Shown here piece after piece: positions 38,179 through 46,079 of a stretch of 64,000 bases of DNA (position 1 is the stretch's first letter; each line of letters opens with the position of its first letter). The notes beneath the pieces were generated by a model. That model did not search any database. It was not told the DNA's origin and saw only the letters and a program-made list of their open reading frames with translations. Where the stretch lies: NCBI RefSeq assembly GCF_024586915.1, contig NZ_JANBVS010000004.1, positions 310,001 through 374,000 of the forward strand. Direction: 5' to 3'. Source of the DNA: Bradyrhizobium sp. SRS-191 (GTDB taxonomy: Bacteria > Pseudomonadota > Alphaproteobacteria > Rhizobiales > Xanthobacteraceae). The position numbers and the translations under genes are program-made.

Positions 38179-39549
38179 ATGCGCGGTCACGTCATCAGCC
38201 AGCGAATCACATCCCTCTCGTGGAGCACGGAGCAGCCGGTGCGTCGGCCTGCCGGCGTGCTGCGCGCGCGGCGCGCGTTGCTGCTGTCCTGCGTCGTCAT
38301 GGTGGGTCTGACGGCGCAGGGCGCCGCCTTTGCGGCAGACGGCCCGGTTGCCGTGAAACCGGCTGCGACGGAGCAGGCCGCGCAAGCGCCTCAGCCGCAG
38401 AAGACAGAGCCGTTGAAACCCGAGCCGCAGAAGGCGGACGCCAAGGCCGAACCGCAAAAGGCCGAATCGCAAAAGGCTGAACCGCAGAAGGCCGAGTCGC
38501 AAAAGCCGGAGTCCCAGAAGGCAGAACCGGAGACGGTGGGACGCCCGGCCGAGGCACAGGCGCCCGCTCCCAAACTCGTCGTTCCGTCGACCGAGCCCGC
38601 GAAGCCGGTGACGGCCGAGCGCAAGACCGACACGAAAAAGACCGACACGAACAAGATCGACACGAACAAGACCGACACCAGGACGGCGGCGCGCGACACC
38701 AAGGACGGCAAGAACCTCACCGTTCCGCAACGGATGCTGCCGCCGGATGTGGCGCAGATGATCGGGCGCAAGATCTGGCTCAACGAAGCCGGCGGCCGGC
38801 GCGACGCGATCACCTCCTGGAATGCCGGCGAGGAATTCGCCTCGCTGGGGATCGGACACTTCATCTGGTACCCAGCCACCGCGAAGCCGCCTTATGAAGA
38901 AGGCTTCCCCGGGCTGGTCGCGTTTCTGCGCAAGGGCAAGACGCCGCTGCCGGCGTGGCTGGACAAGACACCGGTCCCGGCCTGTCCGTGGACCAGCCGG
39001 GCCGACTTCAAGCGCAATTTCAATTCGCCGCAGATGAAGCAGCTGCGCCAGTTCCTGCTCGACACGATGGCGGAGCAGACCCAGTTCCTGGTGGCGCGTG
39101 CGCAAGGCGCCATGGACAAGATCCTCGCCAACACGCCCGACGGGGCCGAGCGCGAGCACATCGTCGCGCAATATTCGCGCGTCGTCCGCGCCTCGGAGGA
39201 TCTGTATCCGCTGATCGACTACATCAACTTCAAGGGCGAGGGCACCAACCCCTCCGAGACGGCGGTGGACAAGGAGACCGGGCAGCGCCAGGGCTGGGGT
39301 CTGAAGCAGGTGCTGCTCAAGATGAACGGCACGACGACGGAGCCGAAGGTGGTGCTCGCCGAATATTCCGACGCGGTGCAGGTCGTGCTGCAGCAGCGCG
39401 TCCGCAATCTGCCGTCCAACCGCGTCTGGGAAGCGGGCTGGCTGCGGCGCGCGGAGACGTATCGCCGCCCGATCGCGCAGCTCGAGCAAATGCCCGAACG
39501 GCCGACGCGCAAATCGTCACGCTATCGGGCGGACAATACGGCGTTCTGA
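38179..39549 (+). CDS. Exported conserved hypothetical protein with Lys/Pro-rich repeat linker
   Basis: 456 residues. Signal segment about residues 30-52 (ALLLSCVVMVGLTAQGAAFA). Residues about 70-115 are imperfect repeats of Pro/Ser-Gln-Lys-Ala-Glu, and about 150-172 repeats of Thr-Asp-Thr-Lys/Asn-Lys, together a charged linker likely to span the periplasm. The C-terminal domain starts at MIGRKIWLNEAGGRRDAITS, with GEEFASLGIGHFIWYP, a block seen in a widespread uncharacterised family that may be lysozyme-like; the Glu pair could be catalytic, but this is speculation. A single gene flanked by repeat DNA on both sides. Confidence 0.75.
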   Translation: MRGHVISQRITSLSWSTEQPVRRPAGVLRARRALLLSCVVMVGLTAQGAAFAADGPVAVKPAATEQAAQAPQPQKTEPLKPEPQKADAKAEPQKAESQKAEPQKAESQKPESQKAEPETVGRPAEAQAPAPKLVVPSTEPAKPVTAERKTDTKKTDTNKIDTNKTDTRTAARDTKDGKNLTVPQRMLPPDVAQMIGRKIWLNEAGGRRDAITSWNAGEEFASLGIGHFIWYPATAKPPYEEGFPGLVAFLRKGKTPLPAWLDKTPVPACPWTSRADFKRNFNSPQMKQLRQFLLDTMAEQTQFLVARAQGAMDKILANTPDGAEREHIVAQYSRVVRASEDLYPLIDYINFKGEGTNPSETAVDKETGQRQGWGLKQVLLKMNGTTTEPKVVLAEYSDAVQVVLQQRVRNLPSNRVWEAGWLRRAETYRRPIAQLEQMPERPTRKSSRYRADNTAF

Positions 39550-39622
39550 GTCGCAAGCGGCGCGTGCCTGCCATCAAGGCAAAGGTTGACTGCTCTCAGA
39601 GAGCTGAGCAGTTGTTGTCACC

Positions 39623-39753
39623 GTCATTCCGGGGCAATCGTCAACACGCTGGCGTGTTGACGATTGAACCCGGAATCTCGAGTTTGTTGAGAACGAACGC
39701 GAGACCAGATCGAGATTCCGGGTTCAAGGCCTGCGGCCTTGCCCCGGAATCAC
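39623..39753. repeat. Palindromic intergenic repeat, family A, copy 2
   Basis: 131 bp. Outer arms gtcattccggggc and gccccggaatcac match the 2446-2525 element. It has an extra perfect hairpin aatcgtcaacacgc / gcgtgttgacgatt on the left, and about 28 bp inserted in the centre of the inner palindrome (after aacccggaatctcgag). Confidence 0.8.
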
Positions 39754-39789
39754 GGGGCAGGCCGGCGCGAGTCCGCAACGCGCGTCGGA

Positions 39790-40308
39790 TCAAGCCTTGC
39801 CCGCCGCGGCCTTGTTGTCGGCGACCACCTTCTGATACGCCGCCTGGAGTCGCTCGCCGACGCTGGGTCCTGCTTTCTTGCGCATCTTCACGCCGAGATG
39901 GATCTCGCGCAGCTCATCCATGAACTCGGCCCACATTTTCGGTCCGCCCTCCATCAGCAGCCGGGCGCGGATGCCGAGCTCCTCTGATACCGGAAGATAT
40001 CTGTAACCCCATCCGGCCATCTGGGCGAGGATCGGCAGCAGCTCGATGCCCTGCTCGGTCAGGGAATAGATGCCCTTCTGCTTGTGGCTCGGATCGTCCT
40101 GGCGGCTGATGATGCCCGCGGCGAGCAGCGTCTTCAGCCGGTCGGCGAGGATGTTCGAGGAGATGCCTTCCTGGGAGCCGCCGAGCAGCTCGCGGTAGTG
40201 CCGGCGATTGCCGAACATCATGTCGCGGATGATCAGCAGACTCCATTTGTCGCCGACCACTTCGAGCGTGAGGTTGATCGGGCAGCCGGAGCGCTGAGGG
40301 TCGGACAT
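39790..40308 (-). CDS. HxlR family regulator
   Basis: 172 residues from ATG 40308. Winged-helix domain: RSGCPINLTLEVVGDKWSLL with the conserved Cys, IIRDMMFGNRRHYRELLGG, GISSNILADRLKTLLAAGII and KGIYSLTEQGIELLPIL. HxlR proteins sense reactive aldehydes or redox state, often through that N-terminal Cys (about residue 9). Divergent from a reductase gene with palindromic sites between. Confidence 0.9.
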   Translation of the reverse strand: MSDPQRSGCPINLTLEVVGDKWSLLIIRDMMFGNRRHYRELLGGSQEGISSNILADRLKTLLAAGIISRQDDPSHKQKGIYSLTEQGIELLPILAQMAGWGYRYLPVSEELGIRARLLMEGGPKMWAEFMDELREIHLGVKMRKKAGPSVGERLQAAYQKVVADNKAAAGKA

Positions 40309-40373
40309 CGAGATCTCGTGGGAACGGTCGGAAACAAACTGCTTGCAATATCGCATCGGTCTGGGCATCCTCC

Positions 40374-40398
40374 AACTGCTTGCAAAATAAAAGCAGTT
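40374..40398. promoter_or_regulatory. Candidate HxlR operator
   Basis: Inverted repeat aactgct (40374-40380) / agcagtt (40392-40398) with an AT-rich 11-bp spacer. A second site with the same left half, caaactgcttgcaata, lies at 40335-40350. Both lie in the intergenic space between the HxlR and reductase starts. Confidence 0.55.
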
Positions 40399-40411
40399 TG
40401 GGAGGTGGCCC

Positions 40412-40963
40412 GTGGCGAGGCTGGTGATGTGGAACATGATGACGCTCGACGGCATGGTCGCGGGCGCGAGCGGCGACATCTCCTGGCATGAGGACGTCTG
40501 GGGGCCCGAGCTGGAGCAGTTCTCCGAGGCGCAGCTGCAGGAGGCGGGCGGCCTGGTATTTGGCCGGGTGACCTATGATCTCATGGCGGGCTATTGGCCG
40601 ACGCAGCAGAGCGTGATCGCCGAGTTCATGAATGCGATCCCGAAATATGTCGCCTCCCGCAAACTGTCCGATCTCGCATGGTCGAATGCGCACCTCCTGG
40701 GCCGGCAGCCTGCGGCGGAGATCGACAGGCTCAAGAGGGACACCGCCAAGGAGCTGTTCCTGTTCGGCAGCGCGGATTTCGCCGCGACGCTGATGGCGCA
40801 TGATCTGATCGACGAGTACCGGATCGCGATCAATCCGCGCGTGCTCGGCCACGGCGCGCCGCTGTTCAAGCCGGGGCAGGCGATCAAGCTGCGGTTGATC
40901 GACAGCCGCGCCTTGTCGAGCGGTGTGGTGATCGTGCGCTATGTGCCGGCGCGGGAGAAGTAA
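40412..40963 (+). CDS. RibD C-terminal / dihydrofolate-reductase-like protein
   Basis: 183 residues from GTG 40412, with GGAGG at a spacing of 6. N-terminus ARLVMWNMMTLDGMVAGASG, GGLVFGRVTYDLMAGYWP and the end DEYRIAINPRVLGHGAPLF are typical of the RibD_C/DHFR-like flavin- or pteridine-reductase family (YyaP/YqjY-like). Activity is unknown. The HxlR regulator is divergent and probably controls it. Confidence 0.88.
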   Translation: MARLVMWNMMTLDGMVAGASGDISWHEDVWGPELEQFSEAQLQEAGGLVFGRVTYDLMAGYWPTQQSVIAEFMNAIPKYVASRKLSDLAWSNAHLLGRQPAAEIDRLKRDTAKELFLFGSADFAATLMAHDLIDEYRIAINPRVLGHGAPLFKPGQAIKLRLIDSRALSSGVVIVRYVPAREK

Positions 40964-41049
40964 GAGCATCCTTTAGCGGTTTGCCGTCTGTCACGGGTGC
41001 TGGACCTAATGTCATTGAGGTGCGACCCCGATGCCGCGTCCGCGGTGTA

Positions 41050-41210
41050 CCTCGCCCCGCCTGCGGGGAGAGGTCGGATCGCATCTCAAGATGCGATCCG
41101 GGTGAGGGGTACAGGTCCATCAACAAACACTTCCCGTGCGGCTGCCCCTCACCCCAACCCTCTCAGCGCGAGCGAAGCTCGTCGCGCCCCCGTGGAGAAC
41201 GGGGAGAGGG
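41050..41210. repeat. Intergenic repeat, family F, copy 2
   Basis: Same block order as 11866-12041: a left GC hairpin, gaggtcggatcgc...gcgatcc, gggtgaggggtaca, a unique core, cccctcaccccaaccctctc, and a right hairpin ending ggggagaggg. It carries an extra small hairpin gcgcgagcgaagctcgtcgcg (approximate arms at 41166-41187) inside the right hairpin. It fills most of the gap 40964-41279. Confidence 0.75.
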
Positions 41211-41279
41211 AGCGCACCGCCGGTGGCGGGCGAGATTTACCTCATAGCGCAGGCCTCATGACACGCATCAGGAGCAACC

Positions 41280-41936
41280 ATGTCCCTCACCATCTACTAT
41301 CACCCTCTCTCCTCGTTCTGCTGGAAGGTGCTGATCGCGCTCTATGAGAACGACGTTCCGTTCTCGCCGAAACTGGTCAATCTGGGCGATGCGAACGACC
41401 GCGCCGCGTTTCTGAAGCTTTGGCCGGTCGGAAAGTTTCCGGTGCTGCGCGACGAGGTGCGGCAGCGCACGATTCCGGAATCGAGCATCATCATCGAATA
41501 TCTCGACCAGCATTTTGTGGGGACGACGCGCTTCATTCCGGACGAGCCGGATCTTGGCTTACGGACTCGGTTGCGCGATCGTTTTCTCGATCTCTATCTG
41601 CACATGCCGACGCAGACTGTCGTGTTCGACCGGTTGCGGCCGGGCGATGCGCGCGATCCGTTCGGCGTCGCCGAGGCGAGGACGCGGCTGCGGACGTCCT
41701 ACGCGATGCTCGAGGCGGAGCTGCCGGCGGCCGGCTGGGCGATGGGCGAGCACTTCACGCTGGCCGATTGCGCGGCCCTGCCGGCATTGTTCTACGCTGA
41801 GAGGGTGGAGCCGTTCGGTGGCGAGCTGGCGAGGGTGCCGGCCTATCTCGAACGCCTCAAGGCGCGCCCCTCCGTCGCGCGTGTCCTCACCGAGGCCGAG
41901 CCCTATTTCCACATGTTCCCCGGCGAGCCCGGCTGA
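41280..41936 (+). CDS. Glutathione S-transferase family protein
   Basis: 218 residues. N-terminal thioredoxin-like domain MSLTIYYHPLSSFCWKVLIA with Ser/Cys in the active-site loop, glutathione-binding PESSIIIEYLDQHF, and helical C-terminal HFTLADCAALPALFYA. AGGAG lies before the ATG. Third GST family gene in this window; the three are distinct in sequence. It is followed by a run of YCII-like genes. Confidence 0.9.
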   Translation: MSLTIYYHPLSSFCWKVLIALYENDVPFSPKLVNLGDANDRAAFLKLWPVGKFPVLRDEVRQRTIPESSIIIEYLDQHFVGTTRFIPDEPDLGLRTRLRDRFLDLYLHMPTQTVVFDRLRPGDARDPFGVAEARTRLRTSYAMLEAELPAAGWAMGEHFTLADCAALPALFYAERVEPFGGELARVPAYLERLKARPSVARVLTEAEPYFHMFPGEPG

Positions 41937-42047
41937 GGGTGCCTCTCGACGAAAATAATTGCACAGCCCCTGTCGGCGGGCATGGTTGCCGATCGTCTTG
42001 CTGAGGAGAGCAGGGAGACCTGCCGCGGCAGCAGGGAGAGAGTGATC

Positions 42048-42461
42048 ATGCGGTTCATGGCGATCGTGAAGGCGACGCAGGACTCGGAAGCGGGCGTGCT
42101 GCCGACATCAGAGGAATTCGCCGAGATGGGCCGGTTCAACGAGGGACTGATCAAGGCCGGCATGATGGAGACGGGTGAGGGCCTGCATCCCACCGCCAGG
42201 GGCGCGCGCATCGATTTCTCCGCCGGCGAGCCTCGCGTGGCGCACGGCCCGTTCAAGGACACCGGCGATCTCGTCGGAGGCTACTGGATCATCAAGGCGG
42301 CTTCGCTCGATCAGGTGATCGACGCCATGACGCGTGCGCCGTTCCCGAGCGGCCAGGTGGAGATCCGCCGGATCTACGCCGCGGAGGATTTCGGCGAGGC
42401 ATTGACGCCTGAATTGCGCGCGCAGGAGGACCGGCTGCGCGCGCTGGCGGGGAACGGCTGA
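42048..42461 (+). CDS. YCII-related (DGPF) protein
   Basis: 137 residues from ATG 42048. Pattern MRFMAIVKATQDSEAGVLPT and GPFKDTGDLVGGYWIIKAAS match the DGPF/YCII family, with HGPF in place of DGPF. First of three such genes in a row (gaps 31 and 30 bp). Catalytic activity unknown. Confidence 0.85.
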   Translation: MRFMAIVKATQDSEAGVLPTSEEFAEMGRFNEGLIKAGMMETGEGLHPTARGARIDFSAGEPRVAHGPFKDTGDLVGGYWIIKAASLDQVIDAMTRAPFPSGQVEIRRIYAAEDFGEALTPELRAQEDRLRALAGNG

Positions 42462-42492
42462 CCGTCACGCAATCAGGCCAGGAGCAGACGTG

Positions 42493-42909
42493 ATGCGATT
42501 CATGATGCTGATGATCCCGCTCGGTTACGAGAACGCGCCGCCGGATGTGCCGCTCGATCCCGAACGAGCCGCGGCGATGATGCGCTACAACGAGACGCTA
42601 AAGGAGGCTGGCGTGCTGATCACGCTGGAGGGGCTGCATCCGCCGTCAATGGGCGCGCGGGTGTCGTTCCCCGGCGGCAAGCCGGTCGTCACCGACGGTC
42701 CGTTCGCCGAGGCCAAGGAGGTGCTCGGGGGCTTCTGGATGATCGAGGTCGGCTCGCGCGAGGAGGCGATCGCCTGGGCCAGGCAATGCCCGGCGTCCGA
42801 CAACGAGATCATCGAAATTCGCCAGGTGCAGGAGATGGCCGACTTCTCCGACGATGTGCAGCAGGCGCTGGCCGGCTTTGCCGAGCTGCCGCATGCCGGG
42901 CGAGCCTGA
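42493..42909 (+). CDS. YCII-related (DGPF) protein
   Basis: 138 residues from ATG 42493 (AGGAG 8 bp upstream; a GTG one codon earlier is possible). Classical motif VTDGPFAEAKEVLGGFWMIE near residues 63-82. Middle gene of the three-gene YCII run. Confidence 0.88.
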   Translation: MRFMMLMIPLGYENAPPDVPLDPERAAAMMRYNETLKEAGVLITLEGLHPPSMGARVSFPGGKPVVTDGPFAEAKEVLGGFWMIEVGSREEAIAWARQCPASDNEIIEIRQVQEMADFSDDVQQALAGFAELPHAGRA

Positions 42910-42939
42910 TCAGTTCATTTTCAACAGGGAGGACGTGCA

Positions 42940-43311
42940 ATGAGCGACAACAGCAACACCTATTTGGCCGTGTTTCTCGGCAGCAAGACGAGCCAGGCCG
43001 CGAAGGACTGGGAGGCGCTGCCGGAGGCCGAGCGCAACGCCCGGGGACGGCAGGGCATGATGGCGTGGCATGCCTGGGTCGAACAGCACAAGGACGCGAT
43101 CGTCGCGTTGGGCGGTCCGCTCGGCAAGACCAAGCGGGTCGACAAGGGCGGCATCAACGACATCGCCAACGAGATGGGCGCGTTCAGCGTGGTCCGCGCA
43201 GCCTCGCATGAGGATGCGGCGAAGATGTTCGTGGACCATCCGCATTTTGCGATCTTCCCGGGCGAGCGGGTCGAGATCATGCCGGTGCTGCCGATTCCGG
43301 GTGGTGTCTAG
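42940..43311 (+). CDS. YCII-like hypothetical protein
   Basis: 123 residues. More divergent: MSDNSNTYLAVFLGSKTSQA, WVEQHKDAIVALGGPLGKTK, FSVVRAASHEDAAKMFVDHP. The overall alpha-beta pattern with a central GGPLGKT in place of DGPF fits the YCII fold. Ribosome site gggagg before the ATG. Last gene of the run. Confidence 0.75.
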   Translation: MSDNSNTYLAVFLGSKTSQAAKDWEALPEAERNARGRQGMMAWHAWVEQHKDAIVALGGPLGKTKRVDKGGINDIANEMGAFSVVRAASHEDAAKMFVDHPHFAIFPGERVEIMPVLPIPGGV

Positions 43312-43419
43312 CCTGACTTGCGGGGATCGCGCAGCTGCGGCCGCGCGATCTGCCGCATCCGTTGCGATGAGTTGATGGGAGCGTTTGGCCCAGCGATCCG
43401 CGCACGACGGGCATTCGCG

Positions 43420-43821
43420 TCAGCCGGGAAAATGCTCGACGTGCGTCTCGGCCGAGCGGCCGAAATAGACCACGCGGCGGCCGAGAAACGACACGATGTA
43501 ACCGGCGCAGCCGGCCGCTTTCGCCTTTTCGGAGAAAGCCGCGTAGCTGTAGTCGGCGGAATTGCTCTGCGCCCAGCGGACGAGGTGCTCGATCATGACG
43601 GCATCGAATGCGGAGCCGACCCGTGCGGCCGCCTGTTGCATCGGGAGAGTCAGATGATCGCCGCCAGGCAAATACCAGGTCTGGGTGTTGCAGCGATAAT
43701 CGACCGCGTAGCTTTCGAAGCCGGCTGCGATCAGCCGGCCCACGATCTCGGGAAAGCTGAGGCTTCCATCATGGGCGGCATCGAGACAGGTCTTGGCAAC
43801 GGCAATCTGGTCCGCGTCCAT
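43420..43821 (-). CDS. DUF1398 family protein
   Basis: 133 residues. Contains SFPEIVGRLIAAGFESYAVD, YRCNTQTWYLPGGD and YIVSFLGRRVVYFGRSAETH, as in DUF1398 proteins. Function unknown. It lies 45 bp downstream of a MarR gene on the same strand, so probably one operon controlled by that regulator. Confidence 0.85.
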   Translation of the reverse strand: MDADQIAVAKTCLDAAHDGSLSFPEIVGRLIAAGFESYAVDYRCNTQTWYLPGGDHLTLPMQQAAARVGSAFDAVMIEHLVRWAQSNSADYSYAAFSEKAKAAGCAGYIVSFLGRRVVYFGRSAETHVEHFPG

Positions 43822-43866
43822 GTCGACATCCTTTTTCGGAGAGATCGAGTGGTGGGCGAGTGATGT

Positions 43867-44319
43867 TCAGTCCACCGGCATGACCTTCAGGCCGCGGTTT
43901 TCGGCGAGAGCCTTGAGGATGCGACGGAGCATGTCGTGGTCCTCCTTGGCCAGCGTCCCGAAATAGGCGTTGTCGTTGTCGTCGGCCAGCGCGGCCAGAA
44001 CCGGCACCTTGGCTTTTCCCTCGGCCGTCAGCGACAGGCGGTGAGCGCGCCGATCCTCCGGCGTCTCGGTCCTGATGATGAGGCCTTTGGCTAGCAGGCG
44101 GTCGGCGAGTTTGCTGATCGCGCCCTTGGTCATTCCCATCAGGCTGGCGAGAGCCGAGGGGGACATGGGATCCTGGTGGAACAGCGTCCGCATGAAAGCC
44201 CACTCCGCGACCGTCACGCCCTGTCCCGCCACTTTCCGCGCGAACTCCTGCGACACCGCATTGGAGACCATCCGCAGCCAGAACCCGGTGTGATCAGTGA
44301 GCTGAGAGACGGCAAGCAT
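43867..44319 (-). CDS. MarR family regulator
   Basis: 150 residues. Winged-helix: VAEWAFMRTLFHQDPMSPSA, LASLMGMTKGAISKLADRLL and the wing RTETPEDRRAHRLSLTAEGK. MarR proteins are dimers that bind palindromes near their own start; a 14-bp perfect inverted repeat starts 14 bp upstream. Likely autorepressor also controlling the DUF1398 gene. Confidence 0.93.
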   Translation of the reverse strand: MLAVSQLTDHTGFWLRMVSNAVSQEFARKVAGQGVTVAEWAFMRTLFHQDPMSPSALASLMGMTKGAISKLADRLLAKGLIIRTETPEDRRAHRLSLTAEGKAKVPVLAALADDNDNAYFGTLAKEDHDMLRRILKALAENRGLKVMPVD

Positions 44320-44332
44320 GCGATGTCCTATG

Positions 44333-44372
44333 GTTGACTAGGAAACTATCTGGTTTCTGTTTCCTAGTCAAC
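44333..44372. promoter_or_regulatory. MarR operator: perfect 14-bp inverted repeat
   Basis: gttgactaggaaac (44333-44346) and gtttcctagtcaac (44359-44372), exact reverse complements separated by 12 bp. It lies 14 bp from the MarR start and 86 bp from the TetR start, so it could act on both divergent genes. Confidence 0.8.
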
Positions 44373-44457
44373 TAAGTTGGGACGGCTGCGCGCATTCCGG
44401 TGCACGTCCGAAAAGTCGCGCTGGCGTCTTTTCATGTGGCATGTAAAAGCCCTTCAC

Positions 44458-45183
44458 ATGAGCTGGCGCAAGGAGCAGCGCCGCGCCGAGCGCGGCTATC
44501 ATCACGGCAACCTCAAGGAGGCGCTGCTGCAGGCGGCGCTCGACCTGATCGCGCAGAAGGGGGCTGCGGGCTTTACCTTCGCCGACGCCGCGCGGATGGC
44601 GGGCGTCAGTCCGGCCGCGCCGTACCGGCATTTCCGTGATCGCGACGAGCTGCTGTCCAGCATCGCGCAGCGCGGCTTCGAGCAGTTCGAACAGCGGCTC
44701 TCGGCCGCCTGGGACGACGGCCGTCCCGAGACGGTCTCGGCGTTCGAGCGCGTCGGCAAGGCCTATCTCGCCTTTGCCCGCGAGGAGCCCGCGTTCTACT
44801 CGGCGATGTTCGAATCCGGTGTGCCGGCGGATTCGACACCGGGACTGCTCGCGGCCGGCGACCGTGCTTTCGGCGTGATCCGCGCCGCCGCCGAGCGGCT
44901 GGCCGCACTGGCGCCGCCCGGCGTGCCGCGGCCGCCGGCGATGATGATGGCGCTGCACATCTGGTCGATGGCGCATGGCATCGCCTCGCTGTTCGCGCGC
45001 GGTGACGCCGCCCGGCGCAAGCTGCCGATGTCGCCCGAGGAGCTGCTGGAAGCCGAGGTGCTGATCTATCTGCGCGGACTCGGCTTCAACACGGACCGTC
45101 AAGCTGCGGCCAAGCCCGCCGCCGAGCCGCCGCCGCTGCCGGACGACGACAAGCCGGCGGGCCCGTGGGGCCGGCCGAAATAA
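44458..45183 (+). CDS. TetR family regulator
   Basis: 241 residues from ATG 44458; a longer frame to 44377 overlaps the operator region and is less likely. HTH region: YHHGNLKEALLQAALDLIAQ, FTFADAARMAGVSPAAPYRH. The C-terminal domain has the WHG-like block MALHIWSMAHGIASLFARGD. A Pro/Asp-rich tail follows. A palindrome 78 bp downstream (45261-45279) sits in the promoter of the next gene, a likely target. Confidence 0.9.
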   Translation: MSWRKEQRRAERGYHHGNLKEALLQAALDLIAQKGAAGFTFADAARMAGVSPAAPYRHFRDRDELLSSIAQRGFEQFEQRLSAAWDDGRPETVSAFERVGKAYLAFAREEPAFYSAMFESGVPADSTPGLLAAGDRAFGVIRAAAERLAALAPPGVPRPPAMMMALHIWSMAHGIASLFARGDAARRKLPMSPEELLEAEVLIYLRGLGFNTDRQAAAKPAAEPPPLPDDDKPAGPWGRPK

Positions 45184-45233
45184 GGTTCAACGCGAAAGCG
45201 AAAATATTCCGGGCGGCGCGTCAGGCGGCCGCC

Positions 45234-45279
45234 TTGACAAAATCCCGGGCTGAGCTAGCTATGTAAATGTTATTTACAT
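45234..45279 (+). promoter_or_regulatory. Promoter of DUF2852 gene with overlapping TetR operator
   Basis: -35 ttgaca (45234-45239), -10 region near 45257-45264, overlapped by the perfect palindrome atgtaaatgttatttacat (45261-45279; 8-bp arms, 3-bp centre). The half-site atgtaaa also occurs ahead of the TetR gene (around 44443). Confidence 0.7.
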
Positions 45280-45312
45280 TCACACGGCATGGCGCCGCGA
45301 ATGGAGAGGGAG

Positions 45313-45801
45313 ATGGCCTACACCGCAGATGTCAATCGATGGCGCGGTTCGGAGGAGGAGCAAAGGTATCGGCCCCATATGATGGAGTCGCCCTGGCATC
45401 CCGGCTGGATCGCGGTGACCGTGCTCGGCTTCATCATCTGGTGGCCGATCGGACTTGCCCTTCTCTTTTTCACACTCGGGAGCAGAAAGATGGCGTGCTG
45501 GAACGGCGGTGATCGCTGGTCGAACAAGATGGAGCGGATGCAGTGGAAGATGGACCGCATGCGCGACAAGATGGAGCGCCGCGGCTTCGGTTTCGGCTTC
45601 TCGCAGCCGTCCACGAGCGGCAATCGCGCCTTCGATGAATACCGCATGGAGACCCTGCGCCGGCTCGAAGAGGAGCAGCAGGAGTTCCGCGACTTCCTGA
45701 CCCGGCTGCGTCACGCCAAGGACAAGGAAGAGTTCGATGCCTTCATGGCGCAGCACAAGCCGCGCCCGACGACGCCGCCGAACGATCAGCCCCAGAGCTG
45801 A
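45313..45801 (+). CDS. DUF2852 membrane protein
   Basis: 162 residues from ATG 45313 (GAGGGAG upstream). One hydrophobic segment (WIAVTVLGFIIWWPIGLALL, about residues 35-60) then a Met/Arg/Lys-rich amphipathic helix (KMERMQWKMDRMRDKMERRG) and a charged C-terminal coiled coil. DUF2852 proteins are typical of alphaproteobacteria; role unknown. Probably repressed by the upstream TetR protein through the 45261 palindrome. Confidence 0.85.
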   Translation: MAYTADVNRWRGSEEEQRYRPHMMESPWHPGWIAVTVLGFIIWWPIGLALLFFTLGSRKMACWNGGDRWSNKMERMQWKMDRMRDKMERRGFGFGFSQPSTSGNRAFDEYRMETLRRLEEEQQEFRDFLTRLRHAKDKEEFDAFMAQHKPRPTTPPNDQPQS

Positions 45802-45867
45802 TCACTTAAGCGCTGATCGTCCGATCCTGACGCCGCAGGGCTTTCAGCCCCCGCCCTGACGGCACGA

Positions 45868-45905
45868 GACGCCCGCCCGCGGTCCCGCTGGCGGGCGTCT
45901 TGCGT
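45868..45905 (+). terminator. Probable terminator after DUF2852 gene
   Basis: 10-bp stem gacgcccgcc / ggcgggcgtc with a 12-nt loop, followed by only a short T-containing tail (ttgcgtt). The T tract is weak. Confidence 0.45.
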
Positions 45906-46050
45906 TCCAGGATACCGCCCAACTGCGGCAGCTCGCCGCTGCCATTCCCCGACCGAACGCCCGCGGAACCTGCAAGGCTCTGATCACAAAGGCTCTATCC
46001 GGCTGTCCTGGCTCGCCCTTTGACCTCCGCAAAACTCCGCGGTAACCCCG

Positions 46051-46079
46051 CCTTAACCCCGGAGGGGGTTTGGTTAAGG
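46051..46079. promoter_or_regulatory. Inverted repeat upstream of tolQ
   Basis: ccttaacc (46051-46058) and ggttaagg (46072-46079), exact, 13-bp spacer. About 200 bp before tolQ; could be an operator. Unassigned. Confidence 0.35.
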
